Shown piece after piece: positions 31,667-41,082 of a stretch of 64,000 nucleotides of DNA. The DNA lies in assembly GCA_040220875.1 (NCBI GenBank), contig JAVJVX010000007.1, positions 1 through 64,000 on the forward strand, written 5' to 3'. The position numbers and the translations under genes were made by a program. The notes beneath the pieces are model-generated. The model saw only the letters and a list, made by a program, of their open reading frames with translations, had not been told where the DNA came from and searched no databases. This DNA is from Alphaproteobacteria bacterium. GTDB lineage: Bacteria; Pseudomonadota; Alphaproteobacteria; JAVJVX01. The number at the start of each line of letters is the position of its first letter. Position 1 is the first letter of the stretch.

Positions 31667-32578
31667 CTAGCAGCAGCGGCCGGCAGCGGCGGGGCGGCTT
31701 TCGCCATAGACGGGCACCTCGCCCGCGCCCCCGTCGGGTTTTTCGGCCAGGACGGTAACGGAACGGAACTCGATCCCGTCGATCACCTTCCAGGGCGCGT
31801 CGTCGCGCTTGTCGATCCGAATATTGCGGAACCCTGCATCGGCGAAGGCGACCAGAAAAGCCTGCTCCTCGAAAGCCCCCGAAAGGCAGCCCGACCATAA
31901 TTCGGGATCCCGGCGCAGGGCCTCGGGGACTTCACGGTCCGCCACGATATCCGAGATGGCCGCACGGCCGCCGGTCGCCAGTGTCCGGAACATCTCGTCA
32001 AACAGCATGCGGCGGTCGTCCATGTCGACCAGGTTCAACACGCAATTGGAGACGATGACATCGATCGAACCAGTCGCCACAAGCGGGGCCGTGGCGACCA
32101 GACGGTCGCGATGGCGCTCGAATTGCCTGAGCGTCTCCCAGTCCCGGACCGGATTTTCGCGGAGATAAGCGTCCAGCTTCCGGTAATCCGTTTTGAGATC
32201 CTGGATGCGGCCAAAACGGAAATCGACATTGTCCCAGCCGATAGCGCGGGCGATATCGGCCTGGTAGTGTTCTGCCAGCGCGATCATGGGCGGGTTGAAG
32301 TCAATGCCGATCACCGTGCCGGCCGGCCCTACGACCTGCGAGGCGATGTAGCAGATCTTGCCGCCCCCGCTGCCGAGATCGAGGACCACATCACCCTCGG
32401 CGACATATTGCGATGGATCGCCGCATCCGTAGTCCCGCTCCAGGATTTCATCCGGAATGACTTCGAGGTATTTCGGGTCGTAATCTACGGCGCAGCAGAG
32501 CGCCTCTTCCTTCTTCGCCGATGCACTGGCATATCGCTCCAGGACGGCCTGTTCTGTTTCCAGCGTTATTTCACTCAT
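31667..32578 (-). CDS. ArsM-like (arsenite) SAM methyltransferase
   Basis: A 303-residue class I methyltransferase; VLDLGSGGGKICYIAS (residues 65-80) is the SAM motif. Cys52 in YGCGDP, Cys179 in SNCVLNL and Cys231 in WSGCLSGA match the positions of the three As(III)-binding cysteines of ArsM enzymes. Additional pairs are Cys28-Cys29 and the C-terminal Cys302-Cys303. A region of about 30 residues (about 128-160) is inserted compared with classic ArsM. No arsR or ars genes are nearby, so arsenic as substrate is likely but unproven. Confidence 0.75.
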   Translation of the reverse strand: MSEITLETEQAVLERYASASAKKEEALCCAVDYDPKYLEVIPDEILERDYGCGDPSQYVAEGDVVLDLGSGGGKICYIASQVVGPAGTVIGIDFNPPMIALAEHYQADIARAIGWDNVDFRFGRIQDLKTDYRKLDAYLRENPVRDWETLRQFERHRDRLVATAPLVATGSIDVIVSNCVLNLVDMDDRRMLFDEMFRTLATGGRAAISDIVADREVPEALRRDPELWSGCLSGAFEEQAFLVAFADAGFRNIRIDKRDDAPWKVIDGIEFRSVTVLAEKPDGGAGEVPVYGESRPAAAGRCC

Positions 32579-32712
32579 AAATTTTTTGTCCGATTCCGCG
32601 TATGAACTGACCCCAGGTCCCTCGGCGCCATCGTATTCAAGGGCGGGTGCGGTGCCAATCACGATTTAGTGGGGAGAATTCTCGGAAAATTGTCCGGATT
32701 ACGCGATCGGAC

Positions 32713-32744
32713 GAAAAGAATGGGCCGCCCGGCGGGGCGGCCCA
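32713..32744 (-). terminator. Rho-independent terminator of the monooxygenase/hydrolase operon
   Basis: On the reverse strand TGGGCCGCCC and GGGCGGCCCA form a perfect 10-bp stem (32721-32730 with 32735-32744) with a 4-nt loop, followed by TTCTTTT. It lies 35 nt after the stop codon of the luciferase-like gene. Confidence 0.85.
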
Positions 32745-32778
32745 ATTTCCGTGCCATGTGATGAGGATCTGCGCCAGT

Positions 32779-34122
32779 CTATTCGGCGGCGATCTTCTTG
32801 CCCTTGGAGCGATCGATGACTTCGGGCACGTGGCTCGTTCGGTGATCGACCAGCTCGTCCAATCCGGTAATACGCGATTGCGCCGCGTGGTCCGGTTTGC
32901 CAAACCGTTTGGCAGCTTCCGCGCGGGTATAGGGCATAAGCCGTTCTTCGCGAAGGTAATCGGGTTTGCCGTCGGCTTCGCGAAACTCGGGGATGACCTC
33001 TTCTGCGCAGATCTGCATGTTCTTGCGCACCATCCAGTCGGGCATCGGTCCGAAGGCCGAACCGACGTTGAGGATTCCGCCGGCGCCCACATCGTCGCAG
33101 TATTCGCCAAGCCGGTTCTTCACAGTCTCCGGCGAGCCCACGATGATGTAGCCCTCCTTGAGCATCTCGTCATAGCTCAGCTTGTGCTGAGGCTTGACCT
33201 TGCCCTTGGCGAGCGCGCTCGTGAAGTTGCGGAAGGACTTGCGGCTCATATACCCCGGCGGGAAGAAGATCTGATCGGGGATCTTGAGGCCCGAGTTGAA
33301 GATCCAGCTGATATGGGCCTTGGCCTCGCGATGGGCCTGGGCATCCGTCTCCGCCACGTAGGTGGGGACGGCCGCGTTAAACATATTGGCCGGCGCCTCG
33401 TAGCCGAGCTTGCTGCATTCGTCGCGCAATCCGTCGAAGGCCATCTTGCAGAACCACTGCGGCGCATAAATCATCATATAAGTGTATTTATGCTTGGCGA
33501 CGAATTTGAGCGTCTCCAGCGAGCCCTGGCCCGGGATCCAGATCGGCGGATGCGGGTCCTGCATCGGAAGCGGGATCGGGTTCACATTGGGAATGTAGTA
33601 GTGGTCTCCCTGCCAGGTGAACGGTCCCTTTTCAGTCCATGCCTTGATGATCAGGTCGTGGGCCTCGTTGAACCTGTCGGCCGAATCGGCCGGAGTCACG
33701 TCGTTGTTGAAATATTCGCACCCGATCCCCCGGACGAAGCCCGAGATGATCCGGCCGCCCGAGATTACATCCAGCATCGCGATTTCCTCGGCGACCCGGA
33801 GCGGGTTGCCGTGAAGCGGTATCGCGTTGCCGATAATCCCGACGGGGATGTGAGATGTGCGCGAGACGACAAAGGAAGCGATCACGTCCGGTGACGGCAT
33901 GGTGCCGTAATAATTGGCGTGATGTTCGTTCACGATGGTCCCGTCAAAACCGAATTTTTCGGCCAGGACAAGCTGGTCAATGTATTCGTTATAGAGCTGA
34001 TGCCCCTTTTTTGGGTCGTAATACTCGTTCGACAGGGTGACCCAGCTCGAGTCCCATTCGTCCGCAGGCGGGATATAGGGATACGGCATCAGGTGAAAGA
34101 AGTAGAACCGAAGCTTGTTCAT
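32779..34122 (-). CDS. Luciferase-like (LLM class) flavin-dependent monooxygenase
   Basis: A 447-residue bacterial luciferase-type TIM barrel protein. FVRGIGCEYFNN, HPPIWIPGQGSLETLKFVAKH and YIIVGSPETVKNRLGEYCDDVGAGGILN match the LLM fold; VNEHHANYYG is the typical active-site segment. Such enzymes use reduced FMN and O2 to oxidise aldehydes, alkanes, sulfonates or related compounds; the substrate here is unknown. It overlaps the upstream hydrolase by 4 nt. The nearest flavin reductase gene is about 30 kb away. Confidence 0.88.
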   Translation of the reverse strand: MNKLRFYFFHLMPYPYIPPADEWDSSWVTLSNEYYDPKKGHQLYNEYIDQLVLAEKFGFDGTIVNEHHANYYGTMPSPDVIASFVVSRTSHIPVGIIGNAIPLHGNPLRVAEEIAMLDVISGGRIISGFVRGIGCEYFNNDVTPADSADRFNEAHDLIIKAWTEKGPFTWQGDHYYIPNVNPIPLPMQDPHPPIWIPGQGSLETLKFVAKHKYTYMMIYAPQWFCKMAFDGLRDECSKLGYEAPANMFNAAVPTYVAETDAQAHREAKAHISWIFNSGLKIPDQIFFPPGYMSRKSFRNFTSALAKGKVKPQHKLSYDEMLKEGYIIVGSPETVKNRLGEYCDDVGAGGILNVGSAFGPMPDWMVRKNMQICAEEVIPEFREADGKPDYLREERLMPYTRAEAAKRFGKPDHAAQSRITGLDELVDHRTSHVPEVIDRSKGKKIAAE

Positions 34123-34949
34123 CTTGCCGCTCCAGAAATCAGGTCAATGCAGGCCGTGGTGAGTTCTTCGGGGCGCTCCAGGCAGACCTCGTGGCCGGTG
34201 CCCTTTTTGCGCACCAGGTTGGCGCCCGGGATCACTTCGGCGAAGCGATCGGCCATCTCGTTCGGAATCAACCGGTCGTTTTCGGCGCCCACGATCAGTG
34301 TCGGGCACATGAGCCGCTGCAGCCGCCGTTCCAGCGCCAGGTTGTAGCGCGGCGCCCAGATCAGCCGCGCCATGGCCGCGGCCTCGGAATACATCTGGAT
34401 GCCTTCGTCAAAGTCGTCCAGGTCGACCATCCATTCTTCCTGCGCTTTCTTATCCTCGAACAGGCGGTCCATCAGCTCGCTCGGATTCAACTGGAACAGG
34501 TCAACCCCTGGGTTTTCCAGCAGGCGCAAGCCGATCGGGGTAATCAGGGTGAGGCTCTTAAGCCGTTTGGGATAAAAAGAGGCGAATTCCGCCGCTGCCC
34601 ATCCGCCCATGGAGAAGCCGATCAGGTGAACCTTGTCGAGGCCAAGCAGGTCCATGAACTCGTCGTAATGGATCGTCAGGTCATCGAAATTGCGGAACCA
34701 GCTTGGCGCCGGGGTTTCACCGAACCCGGGATGCTCCGGCGCGATGAAATCCACCTTCTTGGACATTTCCTCGTAGTAGGGGATCCAGCGCCGTGTATAG
34801 CCACCCCCGTGCAGGAAAACGACGGGCTCGCCCGATCCTTTGCGCCGGTAGGCGACCGGGATGCCGCCAACCTCGACCCAGTCGGGCTCGGTATACGCCT
34901 TGTCCGGTTTCGGGATGTCGATTTTATCGACGACTTCGACGTAACTCAT
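34119..34949 (-). CDS. Alpha/beta hydrolase
   Basis: A 276-residue alpha/beta hydrolase. The oxyanion/entry motif is VVFLHGGGYT, the nucleophile elbow GFSMGGW (Ser113), the acid is in VGAENDRLIPNE, and the His in GTGHEVCLERP. The first gene of a two-gene operon with the LLM monooxygenase. C-C bond hydrolase or lactone/ester hydrolase activity would fit as the step after oxygenation, by inference. ATG at 34949 with AGGCCT upstream. Confidence 0.88.
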   Translation of the reverse strand: MSYVEVVDKIDIPKPDKAYTEPDWVEVGGIPVAYRRKGSGEPVVFLHGGGYTRRWIPYYEEMSKKVDFIAPEHPGFGETPAPSWFRNFDDLTIHYDEFMDLLGLDKVHLIGFSMGGWAAAEFASFYPKRLKSLTLITPIGLRLLENPGVDLFQLNPSELMDRLFEDKKAQEEWMVDLDDFDEGIQMYSEAAAMARLIWAPRYNLALERRLQRLMCPTLIVGAENDRLIPNEMADRFAEVIPGANLVRKKGTGHEVCLERPEELTTACIDLISGAAR

Positions 34950-35126
34950 GCGAGGCCTCCCAAGCCACAGATGTTTGATGCGGCCGGCAGTCTAACAGCG
35001 CCGGGGCGGACAGGCGCACCTGTCAAACGGATGGTTTGCCCGTCGCGCGAGGAGGCCGCTCGCCGGTTCGGATAAAAAGGCGTAACCGTTTGATGATTAA
35101 GATGATTTTGGGAAACGGATGGGTGC

Positions 35127-37844
35127 CTAATGGCGGATGAAGCCGAGGCTCCGGGCTTTGTGCACCGCAGCAGAGCGACGATGGACGCCGAGTTTGCCGT
35201 AGATCTGCTGCAGGTACCATTTGACCGTGCCGTAGCCGAGGCCGAGTCGGTTGGCGATCTCCTGGTTTGCCAGTCCGGCATCGACCAGGCGCAGGATTTC
35301 CATTTCCCGTTCGCTCAAGGCCTCGACCGTCGCCGCCGTCTCATTCTCGATGGCCGACGGGTCCGGCACGCTGTCGCCCAGTTCGGTCATCAGCGTCCGG
35401 ATCAGCAGGGCGGTATTTCCGGACTCGGTCGCCAGCGTGCCGCCCGCAGCGTGATCCTCGAGCAACCGTGCCACGATCGGCCCCTCGTCGAGAAAGGTAC
35501 GCACAAATCCGGCATGGGCGCCGCGTGTCAGCGCCTGGTTAAAGGCGCGTTGCGCGCCCGTCCGGTCGCCTGCGACGAACAGCGCGCCCGCCAGTGCCAG
35601 GGCCGCCTGCACAACGGGCAGCGCCACTTCCCGCCTTTCAAGAAACCGGAGCCATTTCTGGAGACTGGCAATGGCGGCGGCGTTTTCCGGCGTATTGCGG
35701 ACGACCCGGGCCCAGGCGAGCGTGGCGGTCAAATCGGTGCTGACACATTTTTCGGCCGGATCGTGGCCGCGCCGGGCGAGGTAATCGAGAACCGGCTTCG
35801 CGGCCTGATGGATAAAGGATGCTTCGGCGCGTCCGCTCATCTGGCGCAGCCGCTCGGCCACGAGATTGATCTTGAGCCGTGGGAGATCCCTTTCATCCGC
35901 GATCTTTTCGCCCGTGAAGAGGATCTCGTCGGCCTCACTTTCCTTGCCCAGATGGAATTGGACGCGCGAGGCTGTAACGTATCCGCTGATAAGCTTGTCG
36001 ATAAGGCCGATGCCACCAGCGAAGGGCAGGTAGTGATCCACGCGCATGCGCGCACTTTCGATGTCATTGCGCTCGTAATCTATGCTGGCCTGAAGCAGGG
36101 AGGCCATGGCAGCCATGGCCGACTCCTTGCCATTAAGCTTGATCGCCACATCGAGTGCCTTGCGGTAACTTTCATCCGCGCGGTCGAGCTGCCCAAGCAT
36201 GACGTAAGTCGGCCCGGCGATACAGTCATGCCAGATGGCACCATAATCCGCGCCAGCCTGTATGTAGCCCTGCCGGACCCGGGCCTCACTTTCGATCAGC
36301 CCGCAATCGAATTGCTCGCGCCGGGCATAAATCAGGCACGACCGGGCGGCCGCCTCGAAATACGGGTCGGGGGTCTGGCACATTTCGAGCCATTTACGCG
36401 TCAGTTCCTCGGCCTTCGGCATGTCTTCGTGGAGAACGGCGGACATGAATTGCCGGTGCAGCAACTTCTCGTACAGACCCGGCTGGATCCCGCCGCTTTC
36501 GATGTCTGGCGCCAGATGGGCGGCCACGCGGCCGAGAATTTTATCGGCCCGCTCGAACTGCCACTGCAACTGCAGCGCCCAGACGCGGTCAAGTTGCAGG
36601 CTGGGAAATTTGTCAAGCACCTGGTCGGGCAGGCGGCGCGCGTACTGCATCGCCGTATTGACCTGACCGGTGGCGATCAGGGTTTCGCCTTCGGCGTTGA
36701 GTATCTCGCCGGCGAGATCAAAGGCCTCGGCCTGGATCGCGTAGTGGATTGCTTCCGAAACCTGATTGTTGTCGCGGCACCATTGCGAGGCGCGCAATGA
36801 CAGGCGCCGCGCCGCGTCGGGCCGCTCCTCGTCGAGTCGGCGTTTCAGGATTTCAGCGAACAGGTGATGGTAGCGATACCACGCCCGTTTCTCATCGAGC
36901 GGAAAGAGGAACATGCCTCGGCGCTCGACGTCCTCCAGCCGCCGGGCGCTGTCGCTGCGCTCGAGAACGTAGTCGCACAGCGGCGCCGACAGGCGGGTCA
37001 ATACCGACGTCTGGGTCAGAAAATCCCGTAACTCCGTCGGCAGCCGGCCGATCACGTCTTCCCAGAGAAAGTCCGCGACATGGCGATGGCCTTCGCTGAA
37101 CGACTTGACGAAGGCGGCGGGATCATCCTCGTCCCTGAGAATGATGAGGGCCAATTGGAGCGCCGCCGCCCAGCCCTCGGTGCTATCTCCCAGGGCCACC
37201 AGGTCCGCGCGCTCCAGTTCCAGCGAGGAATGATCGCGAAAGAGCGCCTCCACCTCCCATTGCGAGAATCGAAGATCTTTCGGTCCAAGTTCGAGCAGCT
37301 TACGCAGTTCACGCAAGCGAGCGACGGGCAGGGGTAATTGTCCTCGTCCGGCAATGATGAAGTGGACGGATTCGGTCGAGCGATGAACAAGCTGGTCCAG
37401 CGCTGCCAGAGTGTCCTCATCGGTGACGACGTGAAAATCGTCGAGGACGATGTAAATGTTGCGGTTAAGAAACGCCATCTCGTTTGCGAGCGTGGTGATC
37501 ACGCTATCGGCGGCGACGAGAAGATTCGTCCTGAGAAGTGTCATGGCCACCTCTCCGAAATTGGGCAGCGAGACCCGCAGGGCGGAGATGAGATAAGTGA
37601 GAAAGGTGGTGACGTCGTTATGGGCCTCGTCGAGGCTGAGCCAACCGACAATCTCACTCCGTCGCTTCAGCGCCTGATACCAGCTTGTCAGCAGCGTGGT
37701 TTTGCCGAACCCGGCCGGTGCATTGACGACCGTGAGCTTGTGTTGGCTGGCATCGTTGATGCGGTGGACCAGATGGGGGCGCATGATGAGCGCGTCCCCG
37801 GACATGGGCGGCGAGAGACTGGTGGTGATAATCGGCGTTTCCAT
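35127..37844 (-). CDS. MalT-type large ATP-binding LuxR-family transcriptional activator
   Basis: A 905-residue LAL regulator. The N-terminal NTPase has Walker A APAGFGKTT (residues 42-50) and Walker B IYIVLDDFHVV. A long helical-repeat (TPR-like) sensor region follows, and the C-terminal LuxR helix-turn-helix is LSEREMEILRLVDAGLANQE then TVKWYLQQIYGKLGVH. MalT-like proteins are activated by a small inducer plus ATP. It lies between the LLM/hydrolase operon and the divergent panE-like/nitrilase/acetamidase operon, so either may be its target. Confidence 0.92.
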   Translation of the reverse strand: METPIITTSLSPPMSGDALIMRPHLVHRINDASQHKLTVVNAPAGFGKTTLLTSWYQALKRRSEIVGWLSLDEAHNDVTTFLTYLISALRVSLPNFGEVAMTLLRTNLLVAADSVITTLANEMAFLNRNIYIVLDDFHVVTDEDTLAALDQLVHRSTESVHFIIAGRGQLPLPVARLRELRKLLELGPKDLRFSQWEVEALFRDHSSLELERADLVALGDSTEGWAAALQLALIILRDEDDPAAFVKSFSEGHRHVADFLWEDVIGRLPTELRDFLTQTSVLTRLSAPLCDYVLERSDSARRLEDVERRGMFLFPLDEKRAWYRYHHLFAEILKRRLDEERPDAARRLSLRASQWCRDNNQVSEAIHYAIQAEAFDLAGEILNAEGETLIATGQVNTAMQYARRLPDQVLDKFPSLQLDRVWALQLQWQFERADKILGRVAAHLAPDIESGGIQPGLYEKLLHRQFMSAVLHEDMPKAEELTRKWLEMCQTPDPYFEAAARSCLIYARREQFDCGLIESEARVRQGYIQAGADYGAIWHDCIAGPTYVMLGQLDRADESYRKALDVAIKLNGKESAMAAMASLLQASIDYERNDIESARMRVDHYLPFAGGIGLIDKLISGYVTASRVQFHLGKESEADEILFTGEKIADERDLPRLKINLVAERLRQMSGRAEASFIHQAAKPVLDYLARRGHDPAEKCVSTDLTATLAWARVVRNTPENAAAIASLQKWLRFLERREVALPVVQAALALAGALFVAGDRTGAQRAFNQALTRGAHAGFVRTFLDEGPIVARLLEDHAAGGTLATESGNTALLIRTLMTELGDSVPDPSAIENETAATVEALSEREMEILRLVDAGLANQEIANRLGLGYGTVKWYLQQIYGKLGVHRRSAAVHKARSLGFIRH

Positions 37845-38183
37845 GGGTGATTCCGGCCCGGGCCGGGCATCGGTGCGAGGGTTTTTTCCAGCGCCGGACT
37901 TTCGCAGCGTCGCCCTACGGTACTGTCCACCGACAACCAGTCAATCAGGAACTGTAGCGCGCCCATCGGCATCGAGCGGGCGCGGCAATGCGCCGCGGCG
38001 GAAAGGCATCGGCCCGACCGCTGGCTCCGCCGACCGGAATCGAGATGTCGTCAGGAGCTTAATGATGCATCATCCGGATAGCGCGGCCCGGGTCCGTGGG
38101 GCATTCTCGACCCGTCCGGCAGGCGGGTTCGCGGGGTCGGGGATGGCGGCAGAAAACATGATCCAGGCAGTGCGTGGGGGAAT
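37845..38183. other. Gene-free divergent region with a 12-bp palindrome
   Basis: 339 nt between the LAL regulator and the panE-like gene hold no convincing ORF. ATGATGCATCAT at 38062-38073 is a perfect 12-bp palindrome, 110 nt upstream of the panE-like ATG, and may be an operator. GGCCCGGGCC near 37857 is a second, GC-only palindrome. No clear -35/-10 pair was recognised. Confidence 0.5.
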
Positions 38184-39125
38184 ATGGGTGATCTGACGGT
38201 TGCAATTGTGGGTGCCGGTGCTACCGGCGGCTATCTCGCCGCCCGGCTCGCCCGGAGCGGCGTGGATGTCGCGCTTTACGCGCGCGGAGAAAGCCTCAGA
38301 ACGGTATCGGAACGGGGGCTGCATATCCGCGGTCCGGGCGACCTGGACATCAAGGTTCGGCCGGCGCGCGTGCTGTCGCTGGAAGATGCGGACACGCCGG
38401 CCGACCTCACCCTTTTCTGCGTCAAGGGGTACGATACCGGGGCCGTGGCGCCGGGAATCGGGCGGGTGATCGGCGAGACGGGGCGGATTCTCTGTCTGCA
38501 GAACGGTGTCCACAACGAAGACATTCTGTCCCGGCTTTTCGGTCGCGACCGCGTTCTGCCGGGTGTTCTCTATATCGGGGCGGAGCGCACGGGGCCGGGC
38601 GACATCACCTGCTCTTCGCCGCCGCGCGTGGTCTTCGGGACCCAGGGTATGGGGAGCGACGATCTCAGGGCGGCTATTCTGTCCATGTTCGAGTCGGCCG
38701 GGATCGAGTGCAGCTACGACGCGGAAATTCTCGCGTCGAAATGGCAGAAATTCATTTTCAATTGTGGCCTCAACCCGCTGACAACCCTGACCGCGCGCAG
38801 GCTGGGCTTCCTTCTCGCGCACGCCCAGGGAGAAAAGCTTTTCCTCGAGCTCGTCGACGAGGCGATCGCGGCGGGCCGGGCGGCCGGCGCGCCGTTACGG
38901 CCGGATGTGCGCGAGCGGGTTATCGAGGTGGGCCACCGGATGGATATCTCCTCTTCCATGGCTGAAGATCTGGCCGTCGGGAATGCGATCGAGAACGAGG
39001 CGTTCAGCGGGCATGTCTGCCGGCTGGGAGAGGCGCACAATGTGCCGACGCCCGTTACACGCGTGTTTTACGATATTCTGGCGATGGCGGACCCCGCCAT
39101 GAGCCCGCCCGAGGATCAGACGTAA
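38184..39125 (+). CDS. Ketopantoate reductase-family (ApbA/PanE) oxidoreductase
   Basis: A 313-residue NADPH-dependent 2-oxoacid reductase. The Rossmann start is VAIVGAGATGGYLAARLARSG, CVKGYDTG and LQNGVHNEDIL are typical, and the catalytic Lys is in SKWQKFIFNCGLNPLTTL. PanE makes pantoate, but family members also reduce other 2-oxo acids, and this copy is in an operon with nitrile and amide hydrolases, not with panB or panC. It is 17 nt from the nitrilase. panD lies about 14 kb away, so a pantothenate role is possible. Confidence 0.85.
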   Translation: MGDLTVAIVGAGATGGYLAARLARSGVDVALYARGESLRTVSERGLHIRGPGDLDIKVRPARVLSLEDADTPADLTLFCVKGYDTGAVAPGIGRVIGETGRILCLQNGVHNEDILSRLFGRDRVLPGVLYIGAERTGPGDITCSSPPRVVFGTQGMGSDDLRAAILSMFESAGIECSYDAEILASKWQKFIFNCGLNPLTTLTARRLGFLLAHAQGEKLFLELVDEAIAAGRAAGAPLRPDVRERVIEVGHRMDISSSMAEDLAVGNAIENEAFSGHVCRLGEAHNVPTPVTRVFYDILAMADPAMSPPEDQT

Positions 39126-39142
39126 CGCGAAAGGAACCGACC

Positions 39143-40120
39143 ATGACGACAGTACGGGCGGCAGTGGTGCAGGCGGCGCCTGTCATGTTCGATCCGGACG
39201 GCACGCTCGCGAGGCTGGCCGATCTGGCCGCCGATGCGGCGCGCCTCGGCGCCCGTATCGCCGTCTTTCCGGAAGCCTTCGTGTCCGCCTATCCGCGCGG
39301 CCTCGATTTCGGCGCTGTCATTGGCGCGCGCTCACCCGAGGGGCGCGATCAGTATCGCCGCTATTACGACAGCTCGGTCGATATCCCGGGGCCGCACATG
39401 GACCGTCTGGGCGAGATCGCGAAATCCACCGGGCTCTATCTCGTCGTTGGCGTGATCGAGCGCGACAACGGTACGCTGTACTGCACCGTCGTCTTTTTCG
39501 CGCCCGACGGCACCTATCTTGGCAAGCATCGCAAGCTGATGCCGACGGGAAGCGAGCGTCTTGTCTGGGGCTTCGGCGACGGGTCGACGATGCCGGTCAT
39601 CGAGACACCGTATGGCCGTCTCGGCGCCGTCATCTGCTGGGAAAATTACATGCCGCTGCTGCGGACGGCCATGTACGCGAAGGGAATCCAGATCTATTGC
39701 GCCCCGACAGCCGATACGCGCGATACGTGGCTGACCACCATGCGCCACGTCGCGCTGGAGGGGCGCTGCTTTGTTCTGTCGTGCTGCCAGTTCCAGCGCA
39801 AGTCGGACTTTCCCGCAGATTATCCCGCCTTCGCCGATGATCCGCCCGCGACCATCAAGAGCCGCGGCGGAAGCTGCATCATTTCGCCGGCGGGCGAGGT
39901 GCTGGCTGGCCCGGATTACGAGTCAGAGGTCATCCTGACCGCCGAGCTGGATCTCGATGATGTGGTTCGCGGGAAATACGATTTCGATCCGGTGGGTCAT
40001 TACGCGCGGCCGGACGTGTTTCAGCTTCAGGTGAATGATCGCCCGCAACAGGCGGCCCGCAATTTGAGCCGGGCCGAGGACGGGATGCGGTGGCCGGGCG
40101 GATCGGAGGCGGATCAGTGA
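39143..40120 (+). CDS. Nitrilase (carbon-nitrogen hydrolase, branch 1)
   Basis: A 325-residue nitrilase. The catalytic triad is Glu44 (FPEAFVSAYP), Lys131 (HRKLMPT) and Cys165 (CWENYMPLLR); CWENYMPL is typical for true nitrilases that convert nitriles to acid and ammonia. Also AVVQAAPV at the start. It overlaps the acetamidase by 4 nt (GTGA) and follows the panE-like gene. Aliphatic versus aromatic nitrile preference cannot be inferred. Confidence 0.92.
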   Translation: MTTVRAAVVQAAPVMFDPDGTLARLADLAADAARLGARIAVFPEAFVSAYPRGLDFGAVIGARSPEGRDQYRRYYDSSVDIPGPHMDRLGEIAKSTGLYLVVGVIERDNGTLYCTVVFFAPDGTYLGKHRKLMPTGSERLVWGFGDGSTMPVIETPYGRLGAVICWENYMPLLRTAMYAKGIQIYCAPTADTRDTWLTTMRHVALEGRCFVLSCCQFQRKSDFPADYPAFADDPPATIKSRGGSCIISPAGEVLAGPDYESEVILTAELDLDDVVRGKYDFDPVGHYARPDVFQLQVNDRPQQAARNLSRAEDGMRWPGGSEADQ

Positions 40121-41073
40121 GCGAGCACTATCTTCCGGCGACGCCCGAGACGGTCCGGTGGGGCAGTTTCTCGGCTGCCTATCCCGCCGTCCTGACTGTG
40201 CGCTCCGGCGACCGGGTCACGATGGATTGCGTCTCGGGCGCGCCCGAGGATTTTCCCGGTCCGCCCTTTCGCATTCTCGACGACCATCGTGAGATCACGG
40301 AGAAATGCCGGCGCGGGCCGGGGCCGCATTTCATGACCGGTCCCGTCTGGGTGGAGGGGGCGGAGCCGGGTGACGTTCTCGAGGTGCGGGTTATCGACAT
40401 TCGTCTGCGCACCAATTGGGGCTGGAACCTGATCCGCCCCCATCGGGGCGCGCTGCCCGCGGATTTCCCGTATCTCAAATGTGTCCATATCGAAATCGAC
40501 GAGACGATGATGACGGCGGCGCCGCCCTGGGGCGGGACGCTGCATCTGCGCCCGTTTTTCGGTGTTCTTGGTGTGGCACCGCCCGCGAGCTACGGTGAAA
40601 TCAGCTCCATTGAGCCGCGCGAGCACGGGGGGAATATCGATCTCAAGGATCTGACCGTCGGGACGACCCTTTATCTGCCAATCTGGAATAAGGGCGCGCT
40701 GTTTTCGGCCGGTGACGGGCATGGCATGCAGGGCGATGGCGAGGTTTGCCTGACCGCGCTCGAAACCTGCCTGAGCGGCACCTTCGAACTGCATCTCCGG
40801 AAAGACCTGTCGCTCGACCTGCCCGAGGCGGAGACACCGACCCATGTGATCACGCTGGCCTTCGATCCCGATCTCGATGACGCGGCAACCCGAGCCCTGC
40901 GCGACATGATAAAACTGATCACGGTGCGGACCGGATTGAGTGCCGAAGACGCCTATCGGCTGTGCAGCCTGGCGGCAGATCTCCGCGTGACACAGGTGGT
41001 GGACGGAAACAAGGGAATCCACTGCATGATCGAAAAGGCCATTCTCGACGATCTCATCGCCACACGACGCTGA
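40117..41073 (+). CDS. Acetamidase/formamidase (FmdA/AmdA family)
   Basis: A 318-residue amidohydrolase of the acetamidase/formamidase fold, releasing ammonia from short amides. Recognisable segments: HFMTGPVWVEGAEPGDVLEV, PFFGVLGVAP, REHGGNIDLKDLTVGTTLYL, GDGHGMQGDGEVCLTALE and the late ADLRVTQVVDGNKGIHCMI. GTG start at 40117, inside the nitrilase stop. With nitrilase it would allow use of both nitriles and amides as nitrogen or carbon source. Confidence 0.92.
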   Translation: MSEHYLPATPETVRWGSFSAAYPAVLTVRSGDRVTMDCVSGAPEDFPGPPFRILDDHREITEKCRRGPGPHFMTGPVWVEGAEPGDVLEVRVIDIRLRTNWGWNLIRPHRGALPADFPYLKCVHIEIDETMMTAAPPWGGTLHLRPFFGVLGVAPPASYGEISSIEPREHGGNIDLKDLTVGTTLYLPIWNKGALFSAGDGHGMQGDGEVCLTALETCLSGTFELHLRKDLSLDLPEAETPTHVITLAFDPDLDDAATRALRDMIKLITVRTGLSAEDAYRLCSLAADLRVTQVVDGNKGIHCMIEKAILDDLIATRR

Positions 41074-41082
41074 TTAGGCCGG

